A stretch of 11,558 nucleotides of DNA from the NCBI GenBank assembly GCA_017400025.1, contig JAFQAF010000214.1, positions 1-11,558 of the forward strand. Reading direction: 5' to 3'. The translations under genes and the position numbers were made by a program. The DNA is from Oscillospiraceae bacterium (GTDB taxonomy: Bacteria > Bacillota_A > Clostridia > Oscillospirales > Ruminococcaceae). Each line of letters opens with the position of its first letter. The stretch's first letter is position 1. A model generated the notes under the pieces. It had not been told where the DNA came from. It saw only the letters and a list, made by a program, of their open reading frames with translations, and ran no database searches. Below are positions 1 to 6,820 of the stretch, in pieces.

Positions 1-3
1 AAA

Positions 4-26
4 TTAAGAAAATCTTAAGGTTTTTT
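4..26 (+). terminator. weak AT-rich hairpin with T-tract, possible terminator of an upstream gene
   Basis: TTAAGA (4-9) and TCTTAA (13-18) form a six-pair stem with a three-base loop, followed by GG and a run of six T. The stem is all A-T except one G-C pair, so it is thermodynamically weak. It could end a plus-strand gene lying to the left of the window, but no such gene can be seen. Confidence 0.3.
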
Positions 27-90
27 CACAGATATTATATAGATTTAAAAACGGTTTTACTGTACTATAAATACAGAAGGGGGAATGACT

Positions 91-474
91 GTGAGAAAAG
101 CTTTTTACATAGTTATATTGCTGTTATATTGCATTCCTTATGCTTATGCCGGTATTTATCTTGAGCTGGCAGGTTGGGGGTTATGGGGCTATTTTATAGC
201 CGTTGCTATGGGGTATATATTGTCATTGCAGGCTGCAAAGCTGGATAATAAATATATTGTGTTTGCAGGCAATATTATTTCTTTATCGGCATCACTGTAC
301 TGTGCCAGAAATTTTATTACAGAGAGATGGTGGTCATTCTGCAAGCCTTTCACCCCTGCAGGTGCTGTAATATTTTACACTGTTTTTATAGTATTGTCTT
401 CTTTTGCCGGATGGCTTATTGAAAAAGAAATATTGTACAGAAAATCAAAGAAAAATAAAAAATCCGCCGGATAA
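91..474 (+). CDS. small multi-spanning membrane protein, function unknown
   Basis: I do not recognise this protein. It is 127-129 residues long and very hydrophobic. About four membrane segments can be seen: one at the N-terminus beginning just after the Arg-Lys pair, one around residues 28-47, one around 55-73 and one around 86-110. The tail is short and strongly basic (Lys/Arg rich), which fits a cytoplasmic C-terminus. An ATG lies at 85, but the Shine-Dalgarno AAGGGGG (77-83) ends one base before it, which is too close. The in-frame GTG at 91 has seven bases of spacing and is the better start. The probable -10 (TACTAT, 63-68) lies in a small inverted repeat, CTGTA (60-64) with TACAG (72-76); no good -35 is seen. 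The stop codon lies inside the terminator stem-loop shared with the convergent DUF819 gene. Coding is supported by the ribosome site, membrane pattern and terminator; the role is unknown. Confidence 0.7.
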   Translation: MRKAFYIVILLLYCIPYAYAGIYLELAGWGLWGYFIAVAMGYILSLQAAKLDNKYIVFAGNIISLSASLYCARNFITERWWSFCKPFTPAGAVIFYTVFIVLSSFAGWLIEKEILYRKSKKNKKSAG

Positions 475-497
475 TTCCAGCGGATTTGTTTTTTGAC
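451..497. terminator. bidirectional terminator between convergent genes
   Basis: AAATCCGC (460-467) pairs with GCGGATTT (480-487), and the inner bases add further pairs after one mismatch. A T-run follows on the plus strand (488-494) and an A-rich run precedes it (451-460), so the element can stop transcription from both sides. It serves the small membrane protein on the plus strand and the DUF819 gene on the minus strand. The TAA stop of the plus-strand gene sits in the loop. Confidence 0.8.
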
Positions 498-501
498 TTG
501 A

Positions 502-1764
502 TTAAATACCCAGAATAATACCGACAAGTGTGCCCAGGTAGTTACCGATTACATAACCCAGAACACCTACCAGCATTGCAGGGCCAACCAGGGAAGTCCA
601 ACCCTGGGAAATAGCCATACCTGCAGCTGTTGTAGGGCCGCCGATATTGGCATTTGATGCTATGATAGCGTCTTCCAGTGTTGCTTTGCACAGTTTTGCG
701 CCGATGAAGCAGAACAGCATATTTACACAAACCATAATAAAGCAAAGTACAAGGAACAGCGGAGATTTTTCAATAACAGTCATAATATTTGCAGGAACAC
801 CGATAACAAACAGGAAGAGGTAAATCAGATATGTGCCGATTTCCTGAGAGCCGTTCATCTTTGAAACAATCTGTTTTGTGAAGAATGTGGCAACAATCAC
901 GGAAATAGTGGTAATCCATACATACTGTGAACCAAAGAATTTGGCAACAAAATCCTGCATAACAGTGCGGCCTTCAGCAGGAACCATACCTGTGAACACG
1001 CCTGCAATTATATTTGATGCCCATACAACTGCAACTGCGTATGCAATGTTGAAAGCGATATCCTTCAGTGAGATTTCCTTCCGGTTCCAGAATGCTGCAG
1101 CCTGTGTTTTTTCGGTGTTGCTGCCGGATTCAACAGCATCAATATGAGGGTGGCTGAATTTATTGCGGAACCATTTCATACCGGAAATGAAGATAAGCAC
1201 AAAGAAATATGCGGCCATCAGCAGGTTGTCTGCTACTGTTGCTGCAGCTGCAACGTCTGTACCCTTCAGGCCCTGTGCATCTGCCATGGCAGCAAAGTTT
1301 ACACCGCCGCCGATATAGGAACCTGTCATCATTGATGCCACACCTGCCAGGTCACTGATATTTCCGCCGTTTGCTACAAATGCACCTTTAAGCACATTGA
1401 AAGCAATCAGTGCACCGATGGTAGTACCGGCAGCGCCCATAACGAATACAACCAGCATTTTGCCTGTCAGTTTACCGATTTTGTTCAGATTGCACTGAAG
1501 CAGCAGCAGGGGAATACCCATAGGTACTATAACGCCCCATACAATATCGTCATAAAGAGGACTGTTTACAGGGATGATGCCGATGTTTGCGGCAAACATT
1601 GCAATGATAAGGGCGATAATGGCACCGGATACCTTTGAAGCCCAGTTATATGTCTGCTCCAGCCATATAGACAGAGCAACGGTAATACACATCATACCCA
1701 GCAGACCCCAGGTGTTGTCTGCGGTGATAAGGGTAGTACCAAAAAGACTTTCCATTAAAGTCAT
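502..1764 (-). CDS. DUF819-family integral membrane protein (YjcL-like), putative transporter
   Basis: A 420-residue polytopic membrane protein with about ten or eleven hydrophobic segments and one hydrophilic loop at roughly residues 198-234. Two glycine-rich signatures mark the DUF819 family: GSYIGGGVNFAAM at 148-160 and ASNANIGGPTTAAGMA at 369-384. They lie at corresponding places in the two halves, as in transporters with inverted repeats. Family members are uncharacterised or poorly characterised; a role in moving small organic solutes or ions is inferred. The length matches the family, so the gene looks intact. The ATG at 1764 is supported by AAAGGAG nine bases upstream. Two dipeptidase genes lie directly upstream on the same strand, which makes a peptide or amino-acid substrate plausible but unproven. 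A 19-bp palindrome at 1794-1812 in the leader could be an operator. Confidence is high for the family and low for the substrate. Confidence 0.88.
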   Translation of the reverse strand: MTLMESLFGTTLITADNTWGLLGMMCITVALSIWLEQTYNWASKVSGAIIALIIAMFAANIGIIPVNSPLYDDIVWGVIVPMGIPLLLLQCNLNKIGKLTGKMLVVFVMGAAGTTIGALIAFNVLKGAFVANGGNISDLAGVASMMTGSYIGGGVNFAAMADAQGLKGTDVAAAATVADNLLMAAYFFVLIFISGMKWFRNKFSHPHIDAVESGSNTEKTQAAAFWNRKEISLKDIAFNIAYAVAVVWASNIIAGVFTGMVPAEGRTVMQDFVAKFFGSQYVWITTISVIVATFFTKQIVSKMNGSQEIGTYLIYLFLFVIGVPANIMTVIEKSPLFLVLCFIMVCVNMLFCFIGAKLCKATLEDAIIASNANIGGPTTAAGMAISQGWTSLVGPAMLVGVLGYVIGNYLGTLVGIILGI

Positions 1765-1793
1765 ATAAATTTTCTCCTTTTAGTTGATAATAA

Positions 1794-1812
1794 TTATGGT
1801 ATATCACCATAA
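1794..1812. promoter_or_regulatory. 19-bp palindrome in the leader of the DUF819 gene, candidate operator
   Basis: TTATGGT (1794-1800) and ACCATAA (1806-1812) are perfect inverted repeats separated by five bases. The core TGGT-N5-ACCA resembles GntR-type half-sites, which often have GT and AC at the ends of a short palindrome. It lies between the likely -10 (1830-1835) and the ribosome site, about 10-30 bases into the transcript, where a bound repressor would block transcription. It could instead act as an RNA hairpin. There is no adjacent regulator gene to name. Confidence 0.45.
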
Positions 1813-1829
1813 ATCAGAATAATATATTT

Positions 1830-1858
1830 ATTATACATATTGCGGGGCCTGTAAGAAA
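1830..1858 (-). promoter_or_regulatory. probable promoter of the DUF819 gene
   Basis: On the minus strand a perfect TATAAT (1830-1835) follows a poor -35 match, TTTCTT (1853-1858), with 17 bases between. The weak -35 suggests either dependence on an activator or that the real -35 is elsewhere. Transcription would begin near 1823, just before the palindrome at 1794-1812. Confidence 0.45.
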
Positions 1859-1880
1859 GAAGAAATTTCATATTTTTTAA

Positions 1881-1911
1881 ATATAAAAACCGGCAGGGTG
1901 TACCTGCCGGT
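1881..1911 (-). terminator. terminator of the downstream dipeptidase gene
   Basis: On the minus strand ACCGGCAGG and CCTGCCGGT (1903-1911 with 1889-1897) form a nine-pair GC-rich stem with a five-base loop, followed by a T-run (1885-1889). It begins 14 bases after the dipeptidase stop codon and separates this gene from the DUF819 gene. Confidence 0.88.
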
Positions 1912-1925
1912 CTGATATTTGACTT

Positions 1926-3383
1926 TTACAGAGTTGCTCTCCATGCAGCTTTGCTGTCGCGGTCTTTTTTGTCTACAATTTTCAGTGTCATCTGGTTTGC
2001 CCAATCCCACATTTTTGCAGCCTGGGAGTGAACAAAGTCTGTCAGATAAACTTTTGCATATTCCGGATTTGTTTCTTTCAGTTTAGCATAAGTTTCTCTT
2101 ACCATAGGAACGATAACATCCCATTCTTTTTCCACTTTGGCAATTTCTTCTGTTACCATATCTTCGCATACAGCATAGTTCAGTTCTCTTGCCATATTGA
2201 GCATATGGAATGCCCAGTAGGCTCTGTCACCGTGATAAACGAAATCGTCCATATCCGGTTTCAGATGTGTGAACTGTGTGGACTGGATATCCTGCCAGTT
2301 CCAGCCTTTTGGTGCAGAGTTGATAGCAGGGAACCAAGGCTGATATGGGCTGTTGCAAGGACGCAGTGTTGTTCTCCAGATAGTTGTCAGGTCTGCATCA
2401 TCCTGGAATTCAACGATAAGGCTTTCGATTGTTGTGTCGCGGCAGATACCGTAGTAGCAGTGTGGTGTAGCTGTAGGGTCTGTTTTCAGCAGTTCTTCTC
2501 TTTCATAGCAGTGTGAACGCAGGATAGGTTTCAGGTCTTCCACACCAAATTTTCTTGGAGCTTTGATAGCAGTTGTGCGGTGTGGCAGTGCTTCGCCGCC
2601 TGTAATCATTTTCCATGCCAGGTCAGAACGATCCCAGTTGGATTTTACATCACTGTTTTCACCCTGATAAGCAGCTGTGTAGTCAAAGTCAGAGTAATCG
2701 CCTTCTACAGCAGGTGTGTACCAGCCGTTGCGGATAGCATAACCAACTACATCTTCAGACCAGTAGTAGTTTTTGTGTTCTGTGTCTGTGAAATCTACTT
2801 CATGGATTGTCAGCCAGTTTGGAATATAGTAAATTTCGTCATCGCCGATTCTTCTTGCCACAAAGTTGTTGCCAACTGTCAGCTGTACAGCCCAGCCTTC
2901 ATCCTTGTCCACAATGTGGTATGCTCTTGTTGAGCGGTAGCCGTAATCTTTCATCAGCTGTGCCACTACTTCAACGCCTTCTCTTGCTGTTTTACATCTT
3001 TCAGCAATCAGTCTTCTCATACCATAGCCCAGACCGCCTGTGTAAGGTTCTGTGGATTCTTTTGTGGATACGCAGCTGTCTGTAACTACTGCAACGCCCC
3101 ATTCGTTTACAAAGCCGTCTGCAAATGGTTCGCCGCCCGGGCAGCGCAGTTCGCTCCAGATATAACCCCAGGTTACAGGTACCTGTGGAACAACAGCTGT
3201 GCTGTCATCAAAAGTAAGCACTTCGCCTTCTTTGTGCTCCATTCTTGGCACTTTATGCATCTGAACAACGCAGTTCATATCATCTTCGTTGTGGGCCAGA
3301 ATAACTCTGCCTGTTTTTGAGGCATTTTTACCTACAATAATTGTACTGCAGTTATCCCAGTTTTCGTGAAATTTTCTTTCCAT
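1926..3383 (-). CDS. C69-family dipeptidase (Ntn hydrolase), paralogue 1
   Basis: A 485-residue peptidase of the C69 (PepD/U34) family, cytoplasmic since no signal peptide is seen. These are N-terminal-nucleophile hydrolases in which a Cys, freed by removal of a short leader, attacks the peptide bond of dipeptides. The likely nucleophile is Cys12 in the block DNCSTIIVGKNASKTG. This implies an 11-residue propeptide; many relatives have Cys right after Met. Other family blocks are HNED (31-34), NEWGVAV (93-99) with the following DS, RLIAER (124-129), and a conserved stretch around GDDEIYYIPNW (180-190). The ATG at 3383 has AAAGGAA nine bases upstream. The length is usual for the family and the frame is intact. 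It sits directly downstream of its paralogue at 3607-5079 and has its own promoter and terminator. Specificity cannot be read from sequence; the pair may differ in substrate. Confidence 0.9.
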   Translation of the reverse strand: MERKFHENWDNCSTIIVGKNASKTGRVILAHNEDDMNCVVQMHKVPRMEHKEGEVLTFDDSTAVVPQVPVTWGYIWSELRCPGGEPFADGFVNEWGVAVVTDSCVSTKESTEPYTGGLGYGMRRLIAERCKTAREGVEVVAQLMKDYGYRSTRAYHIVDKDEGWAVQLTVGNNFVARRIGDDEIYYIPNWLTIHEVDFTDTEHKNYYWSEDVVGYAIRNGWYTPAVEGDYSDFDYTAAYQGENSDVKSNWDRSDLAWKMITGGEALPHRTTAIKAPRKFGVEDLKPILRSHCYEREELLKTDPTATPHCYYGICRDTTIESLIVEFQDDADLTTIWRTTLRPCNSPYQPWFPAINSAPKGWNWQDIQSTQFTHLKPDMDDFVYHGDRAYWAFHMLNMARELNYAVCEDMVTEEIAKVEKEWDVIVPMVRETYAKLKETNPEYAKVYLTDFVHSQAAKMWDWANQMTLKIVDKKDRDSKAAWRATL

Positions 3384-3452
3384 ATCAGTGTTCCTTTCAT
3401 ATCAGTTCGTTCAGGTGATTATAAACATAAAATCACACAATATATTAATTAT

Positions 3453-3481
3453 AATGTAACATTTTGTATAATAAAAATCAA
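3453..3481 (-). promoter_or_regulatory. promoter of dipeptidase paralogue 1
   Basis: On the minus strand TTGATT (3476-3481) and TACATT (3453-3458) are 17 bases apart, with a TATAAT-like continuation just downstream. The same arrangement and many identical bases (AATGTTA, ATTATAAT, AATAT) occur before the other dipeptidase at 5128-5156. This supports it as the real promoter and as part of the duplicated unit. Confidence 0.65.
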
Positions 3482-3563
3482 CACTATACAGTACAATTTT
3501 AATTAAATAAATCAAAATTTCCCAATTTTTTTATAATAATTAATACAGATAAAGATTGTGGGA

Positions 3564-3595
3564 GCAAAATAAAAGGCTGTACATTGTACAGCCTT
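3564..3595 (-). terminator. terminator of dipeptidase paralogue 2
   Basis: AAGGCTGTACA (3573-3583) and TGTACAGCCTT (3585-3595) are perfect inverted repeats of 11 bases. On the minus strand they are followed by a T-rich run (3567-3574, overlapping the stem foot). It lies 11 bases after the stop codon at 3607. Confidence 0.87.
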
Positions 3596-3606
3596 AAGTA
3601 TTAAAA

Positions 3607-5079
3607 TTATAATCTGCTTCTCCAGAAATGCATTCTTGCCCGATGTCTTGCATTTGTGATTTCTGTCATAGTGTTCAGTGCCCAGTCCCAGGCGCGCCGT
3701 GCCTGCTGTGCAGTATAGTCTGTCAGCATCTGTTTTGCGTATTCTTCGTTTACAGCTTTTACAGCTTTGTAAGCAGCGTCCATAGCCGGTTTTGTAACTG
3801 CCCATTCATCTTCCAGTGCCTTGATAGAATTGTCAAGGGTTTCTTTGCCGAACTGATAGTCAAATTCCATCATATTCTGCAGTGTGTGGAATGCCCAGTA
3901 TGCATAGCGGCCGTCATACTGCAGTTCGGATGGGTCTACTGCAAAGTGGGAAGCCTGGGATGCCTTTGCATCAATCCATTCGTAGCCTTTAGGCAGTTTT
4001 GTGATGCCAAGGTACCAAGGTACAAACGGTGCAGAGCATGGTCTTGGGCTGGAACGCCATACACAGGTAAGATTTACATCATCATTGAACTCAACGATTG
4101 TTGTTTCGATTGTTGTGTCGCGGCAGATGCCATAGCGGTGAGGTGACATTGTAGGGTCATCTTTCAGGTCTTCGCCATGCTGTGCATAGTGTGAACGCAT
4201 AATAGGCTTCAGGTCTTCAACACCATATTTTTTAGGTGCTTTGATAGAAAATACAGTGCGGTACTGTTCCGGGTCCTGACCTGTAATCTGGCTCCAGGCC
4301 AGGTCAGAGCGGTCAAGGTTGGATTTGATCCAGTGGCCTTCGCCCTGATATGCTTTTGCATAGTCAAAGTCAGAATAATCGCCTTCAACAGCAGGTGTGT
4401 ACCAGCCATTGCGGATAGCATAGCCTACAACATCTTCAGACCAGTAATAATTTTTGTGTTCTGTGTCTGTAAAATCAATTTCATGGATTGTCAGCCAGTT
4501 AGGGATGTAGTAAATTTCATCATCGCCTACACGCTTTGCTGCAAAGTTGTTGCCGACTGTCAGCTGTACTACCCAAGCTTCGTCCTTGTCACAGATATGG
4601 TATGCACGGGTTGAGCGGTAGCCGAATTTTTTGATAAGTTCTGCAACAACTTCCACACCTTCTCTTGCTGTGCGGCTGCGTTCTGCAATCAGTCTTCTGA
4701 CAGCATAGCCCAGTTCACCGGTGTATGGTTCTGTGCCGGCTCTTGTTGCCACGCAGCTGTCGGATGCAACTGCAACACCCCATTCATTGAAAAAGCTATC
4801 TGCAAATGGTTCGCCGCCGAAGTCTCCGCCTGTTGCGCGGAATTCACTCCACATATAGGCATAGGTTTCTTCAACCTGAGGAATCACTGCGGTGCCGTCT
4901 GCAAATGTGAGAACTTCGCCTTCCTTATGCTTTATTCTTGGAACAAGGTGTACCTGTGCTGTACAGTCAGGGGTGTCTTCGTTATGTGCCAGAATTACTT
5001 TGCCGGTTTTTGAGGCATTTTTACCCACAATTATTGTACTGCAGTTATCCCAGTCTACTGCATAATTTACGTTTTTCAT
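3607..5079 (-). CDS. C69-family dipeptidase (Ntn hydrolase), paralogue 2
   Basis: A 490-residue C69-family dipeptidase, clearly homologous to the product of 1926-3383 along its whole length; by eye about three-fifths of residues agree. The likely nucleophile is Cys13 in DNCSTIIVGKNASKTG, after a 12-residue leader. HNED is at 32-35, and NEWGVAV and RLIAER are also present. A short insertion (TGGDFGG against PGG in the paralogue) precedes the EPFAD motif. From GDDEIYY to YSDFDY the two proteins are almost identical, while the C-terminal third is much more divergent, including a basic tail rich in Arg here. The ATG at 5079 has GGAG six bases upstream. Separate promoter (5128-5156) and terminator (3573-3595) make it largely monocistronic. 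Family assignment is firm; substrate preference is unknown. Confidence 0.9.
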   Translation of the reverse strand: MKNVNYAVDWDNCSTIIVGKNASKTGKVILAHNEDTPDCTAQVHLVPRIKHKEGEVLTFADGTAVIPQVEETYAYMWSEFRATGGDFGGEPFADSFFNEWGVAVASDSCVATRAGTEPYTGELGYAVRRLIAERSRTAREGVEVVAELIKKFGYRSTRAYHICDKDEAWVVQLTVGNNFAAKRVGDDEIYYIPNWLTIHEIDFTDTEHKNYYWSEDVVGYAIRNGWYTPAVEGDYSDFDYAKAYQGEGHWIKSNLDRSDLAWSQITGQDPEQYRTVFSIKAPKKYGVEDLKPIMRSHYAQHGEDLKDDPTMSPHRYGICRDTTIETTIVEFNDDVNLTCVWRSSPRPCSAPFVPWYLGITKLPKGYEWIDAKASQASHFAVDPSELQYDGRYAYWAFHTLQNMMEFDYQFGKETLDNSIKALEDEWAVTKPAMDAAYKAVKAVNEEYAKQMLTDYTAQQARRAWDWALNTMTEITNARHRARMHFWRSRL

Positions 5080-5127
5080 AATAAGCTCCTTTCATATTTC
5101 CTATAAAAACGATACAATATTGATTAT

Positions 5128-5156
5128 AATATAACATTTACATTTATAATTATCAA
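5128..5156 (-). promoter_or_regulatory. promoter of dipeptidase paralogue 2
   Basis: On the minus strand TTGATA (5151-5156) and TATATT (5128-5133) are 17 bases apart, immediately followed by a second TATAAT-like hexamer. Bases in and around both boxes match the promoter region of the other dipeptidase (3453-3481). Confidence 0.7.
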
Positions 5157-5199
5157 TAGACAATTAATGAATAAAATTAATTTAGACTGAATTGTTCCA

Positions 5200-5232
5200 A
5201 TAAAAAAGAAGCTGTACGTCTGTACAGCTTCT
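5200..5232 (-). terminator. terminator of the MATE transporter gene
   Basis: AGAAGCTGTAC (5207-5217) and GTACAGCTTCT (5222-5232) form an 11-pair stem with a four-base loop, followed on the minus strand by a run of T (5202-5207). It starts seven bases after the stop codon. Its core, GCTGTAC with GTACAGC, also occurs in the terminator of dipeptidase 2. Confidence 0.9.
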
Positions 5233-5239
5233 GATAACT

Positions 5240-6619
5240 TTATATATTTGTTATTTTTTTCTTCCATTTGCCCATACGGAATGCAATGATTGACATTACC
5301 ATACCAAGAGTCCAGGAAATCAGCAGGGAGCCGAAAAGTGCAACCGGATGACCGTGTGGGAATTCTGCGGATTTTGTAAGTGCAGCAATTGTATATGCTA
5401 CAGGAACACGCAGCATAATTGTCTGGATCATTGAAACCCACATTGGAGTAAGAGTATCGCCGCAGCCGCGCATTACGCCACCAAGAATCTGTGTTACAGA
5501 TACACAGATGTAGCCTATGGCCATTACCCTGATCATATTTGTGGCAAGTTCTATAAGTTCCGGTGTGTCTGTAAAGAAACCGAAGAGGATTTTGCCGAAG
5601 ATAACCAGAATAAGTGTGATTACAGTAGAGAATGTGAGGGCAAGTCTGAGACCGGCCTTTGTGCCTTCTGTAACTCTGTCTGTTTTGCCTGCACCAACGT
5701 TCTGGCCGGTATAAACACTCATTGCCTGACCGAATGTGAAGTTAGGCATCATAGCAAAACCGTCCACACGCATGATAATAACGTTACATGCAATTACAAC
5801 TTCGCCCATGGCATTTGTAAGGTTGAGAACAACCATACCGGCCATAGCCATAATTGCCTGTGTGATGCCGGAAGGAACACCGATTTTGATAATAAGCTTT
5901 GCCATATCCGGGTTAAGTCTTATTGTTTTTATACCAAGGTCAAAAGTATCAGACATTTTTGCCAGTTTATGATAACAGAATACGGCAGAAATAGCCTGGG
6001 CAATAATTGTGGCAAGAGCAACACCCGGTACACCCATGCCAAAATTGGCAACAAATACGATGTCCAGAATAACGTTGAGTGCTGCGGCAATCAGCAGGTA
6101 AACCAAGGCAGAGGCGATGTCGCCCATACCGCGCAGAATACCGGACAGCATATTGTACATAAAGAAGCCGATAATACCGTAGAAATATATTTTCAGATAA
6201 TTGGCGCACCAGTTTATGATGGAAACAGGTGTACCCAGCAATTCAAGCATAGGCATTGTAATCAGCGGGCCTACAACCATAATAACAACAGTTGCAACAA
6301 GTGAAAGTGCAAGACAGGTGCCGATACTGATTGTAAGTCTTTCTCTGTTTTTTGCACCGAAGCTCTGTGAAACTACAATACCTGCACCTGTGGAGATACC
6401 TACAAAAAGTGCAAGCAGCAGGTTGAGAATAGGGCTGGCACTGCCTACAGCAGCCAGAGCGTTGTCACCTACATAGTGACCTACAATTACAGAGTCTGCA
6501 GTGTTGTACAGCTGCTGTGCAATATTGCCAAGAAGCATCGGTACCGCAAACTCCATTATACGTTTGGAAGGAGAGCCTTCAGTCATATCACGTGTAACGA
6601 ATAAACTTTTTAAACTCAC
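5240..6619 (-). CDS. MATE-family multidrug/organic-cation efflux transporter
   Basis: A 459-residue inner-membrane protein with about twelve hydrophobic segments in two related halves, the normal size for MATE antiporters, which export cationic drugs or metabolites using a Na+ or H+ gradient. Family features are PMLLGNIAQQLYNTADSVIVG near residues 27-47, VSQSFGAKNRERL at 83-95, and in the second half FGQAMSVYTGQNVGAGK near 296-312. The motif RGxGD appears once in each half (164-167 and 384-388 regions), reflecting the internal duplication. The start is GTG at 6619, supported by AAAAGGAG seven bases upstream; no ATG fits as well. A consensus promoter lies at 6656-6684 and a terminator at 5207-5232, so it can be expressed alone. 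It is divergent from the ABC-F gene. The substrate cannot be inferred. Confidence 0.92.
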   Translation of the reverse strand: MSLKSLFVTRDMTEGSPSKRIMEFAVPMLLGNIAQQLYNTADSVIVGHYVGDNALAAVGSASPILNLLLALFVGISTGAGIVVSQSFGAKNRERLTISIGTCLALSLVATVVIMVVGPLITMPMLELLGTPVSIINWCANYLKIYFYGIIGFFMYNMLSGILRGMGDIASALVYLLIAAALNVILDIVFVANFGMGVPGVALATIIAQAISAVFCYHKLAKMSDTFDLGIKTIRLNPDMAKLIIKIGVPSGITQAIMAMAGMVVLNLTNAMGEVVIACNVIIMRVDGFAMMPNFTFGQAMSVYTGQNVGAGKTDRVTEGTKAGLRLALTFSTVITLILVIFGKILFGFFTDTPELIELATNMIRVMAIGYICVSVTQILGGVMRGCGDTLTPMWVSMIQTIMLRVPVAYTIAALTKSAEFPHGHPVALFGSLLISWTLGMVMSIIAFRMGKWKKKITNI

Positions 6620-6655
6620 TTTTATTTCTCCTTTTCATAATTATTTAACTATATA

Positions 6656-6684
6656 ATTATAAACCTAATTAAAAAGAATTGCAA
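6656..6684 (-). promoter_or_regulatory. promoter of the MATE gene
   Basis: On the minus strand TTGCAA (6679-6684) and a perfect TATAAT (6656-6661) are separated by 17 bases. The start of transcription would be near 6649, giving a leader of about 30 bases. Confidence 0.75.
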
Positions 6685-6756
6685 ATAAGTTATTTTTTTG
6701 TCATGTATTCATATTGCAGAGCAACTGTGAACATATTTAACTGTGCAATACGGCAG

Positions 6757-6785
6757 TTGTTAAAACAGATAAAATAGTGTATAAT
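6757..6785 (+). promoter_or_regulatory. promoter of the ABC-F gene
   Basis: TTGTTA (6757-6762) and a perfect TATAAT (6780-6785) are separated by 17 bases. Transcription would begin near 6792, about 30 bases before the start codon. The short leader has no room for the attenuator-type leader peptides found ahead of many antibiotic-resistance ABC-F genes. Confidence 0.75.
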
Positions 6786-6820
6786 TAAAAAATTAATTAA
6801 TAAAAGAAAGAGAGTACAAG

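Noticed and set aside
60..76. CTGTA-N7-TACAG inverted repeat over the -10 of the first gene, resembling BlaI/CopY-type operators
   Set aside because: Five-base arms are too short to support in AT-rich DNA, and no regulator gene is nearby; kept only as a remark in the gene entry.
2028..2516. Long open frames antisense to the dipeptidase genes (also around 2580-2933 and 3628-4146)
   Set aside because: They lie fully inside well-supported genes, lack ribosome sites, and encode Cys/Phe/Val-rich sequence typical of reverse-complement shadows.
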